This document shows, one piece after another, positions 11,853 through 12,190 of a stretch of 12,190 nt of DNA (position 1 is its first letter; the number at the start of each line of letters is the position of its first letter). The notes beneath the pieces are model-generated. The model had not been told where the DNA came from, made no database searches, and worked only from the letters and a program-made list of their open reading frames with translations. Position numbers and translations under genes: made by a program. The stretch is from Campylobacterota bacterium (GTDB lineage Bacteria > Campylobacterota > Campylobacteria > Campylobacterales > SZUA-545), in contig PWVP01000138.1 of assembly GCA_003561815.1 (NCBI GenBank), positions 1 through 12,190 of the forward strand, written 5' to 3'.

Positions 11853-12190
11853 TCGAAGCTTTAAGCGCGCCCTTTTTCCCGCGCTCCAGATCGCCTATGT
11901 GGGCATCGCCGCAGAGGGGGGCAAAGCCCATCTGCTCACCCGCGTACTGCAAAACCGAAAGGTGATCAAAGAGGAGAAGCGGGAGTTTGAGTTTCCTGGC
12001 GGTCAGCCCACCTCCCAGATGCTGGACTACCTCCACCGGATTAACCGCCAGCACACCTACGCCTACACCGCCACACTGCTCTCAAGCATCAACCAGGGGG
12101 CGGTTCCCAGCTGCGAAAAGAGCTTCTTTCATAAGCTCGGTATCGACACCGATCGTATCGTCACCGTCAGCAAAGAGGGGCAGTGGAGTA
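11842..12190 (+). CDS. Unrecognised protein, N-terminal part (runs off the window)
   Basis: An ATG at 11842 opens a frame that stays open to the window end, 116 codons. AAGGG/GGTGGGG at 11832-11841 gives a ribosome-binding site, and the start overlaps the recombinase stop by 11 bases, the same packing as the genes before it. The visible part begins 'MNLSRSFKRALFP', has a strand 'LQIAYVGIAAEGG', 'REFEFPGGQPTS', 'YTATLLSSINQGAVPSC' and 'FFHKLGIDTDRIV'. The pattern suggests an alpha/beta protein; I dimly associate 'INQG(A)(V/L)P(S/T)C' with uncharacterised Campylobacterota proteins, possibly of the transformation/pilus group, but cannot confirm it. No signal peptide or clear membrane helix is seen. 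Confidence 0.7.
   Translation, partial: MNLSRSFKRALFPALQIAYVGIAAEGGKAHLLTRVLQNRKVIKEEKREFEFPGGQPTSQMLDYLHRINRQHTYAYTATLLSSINQGAVPSCEKSFFHKLGIDTDRIVTVSKEGQWS

Noticed and set aside
1..12190. CRISPR array, rRNA or tRNA genes
   Set aside because: No regularly spaced repeats and no cloverleaf or rRNA-like sequence were recognised on either strand.

Overview
The window looks like a chromosomal segment from a member of the Campylobacterota (formerly Epsilonproteobacteria) with unusually high GC content; base composition was judged by eye as clearly above 50 %. The main taxonomic evidence is the run HP0268-like small protein - miaB - DUF374 acyltransferase, which matches the gene order I recall from Helicobacter pylori (HP0268-HP0269-HP0270). 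A short NusA without C-terminal AR repeats and a RecN with a GPSGAGKS P-loop also fit. This is inference from gene content; no search was run.

Layout. (1) 1-1687, plus strand: the C-terminal part of an AsmA-like protein overlaps mutY by an ATGA. (2) 1611-5379, minus strand: groES-groEL, a rho-independent terminator, then a CARF-domain nuclease of the DUF1887 (Card1/Can2-like) family and a membrane-anchored Sel1-repeat protein. The Sel1 gene runs into the 3' end of mutY on the opposite strand. (3) 5380-5574: a divergent control region with a near-consensus sigma70 promoter and a CIRCE operator (HrcA site) for groESL, and a promoter plus a possible 7-codon leader ORF for recN. (4) 5575-7107, plus: recN, meeting nusA (7109-8257, minus) tail to tail with one base between stops. 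(5) 8258-8412: divergent promoter region. (6) 8413-12190, plus: a tightly packed, mostly overlapping run of HP0268-like protein, miaB, DUF374 lysophospholipid acyltransferase, a membrane-anchored helical protein, a tyrosine recombinase and the start of an unrecognised conserved-looking gene that leaves the window.

Most genes are housekeeping: base-excision and double-strand-break repair (mutY, recN), transcription elongation (nusA), protein folding (groESL), tRNA modification (miaB) and envelope lipid work (AsmA-like, DUF374). The accessory-looking items are the CARF-nuclease/Sel1 pair, which is a CRISPR-ancillary type of effector with no CRISPR array or cas gene in view, and the tyrosine recombinase, which sits inside a housekeeping operon without any mobile-element signs.

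At whole-window scale the palindrome CGATCG occurs about 34 times by hand count, roughly ten times the number expected from composition, which resembles the HIP1 situation in cyanobacteria. No rRNA, tRNA, CRISPR array, insertion sequence or attachment site was seen.
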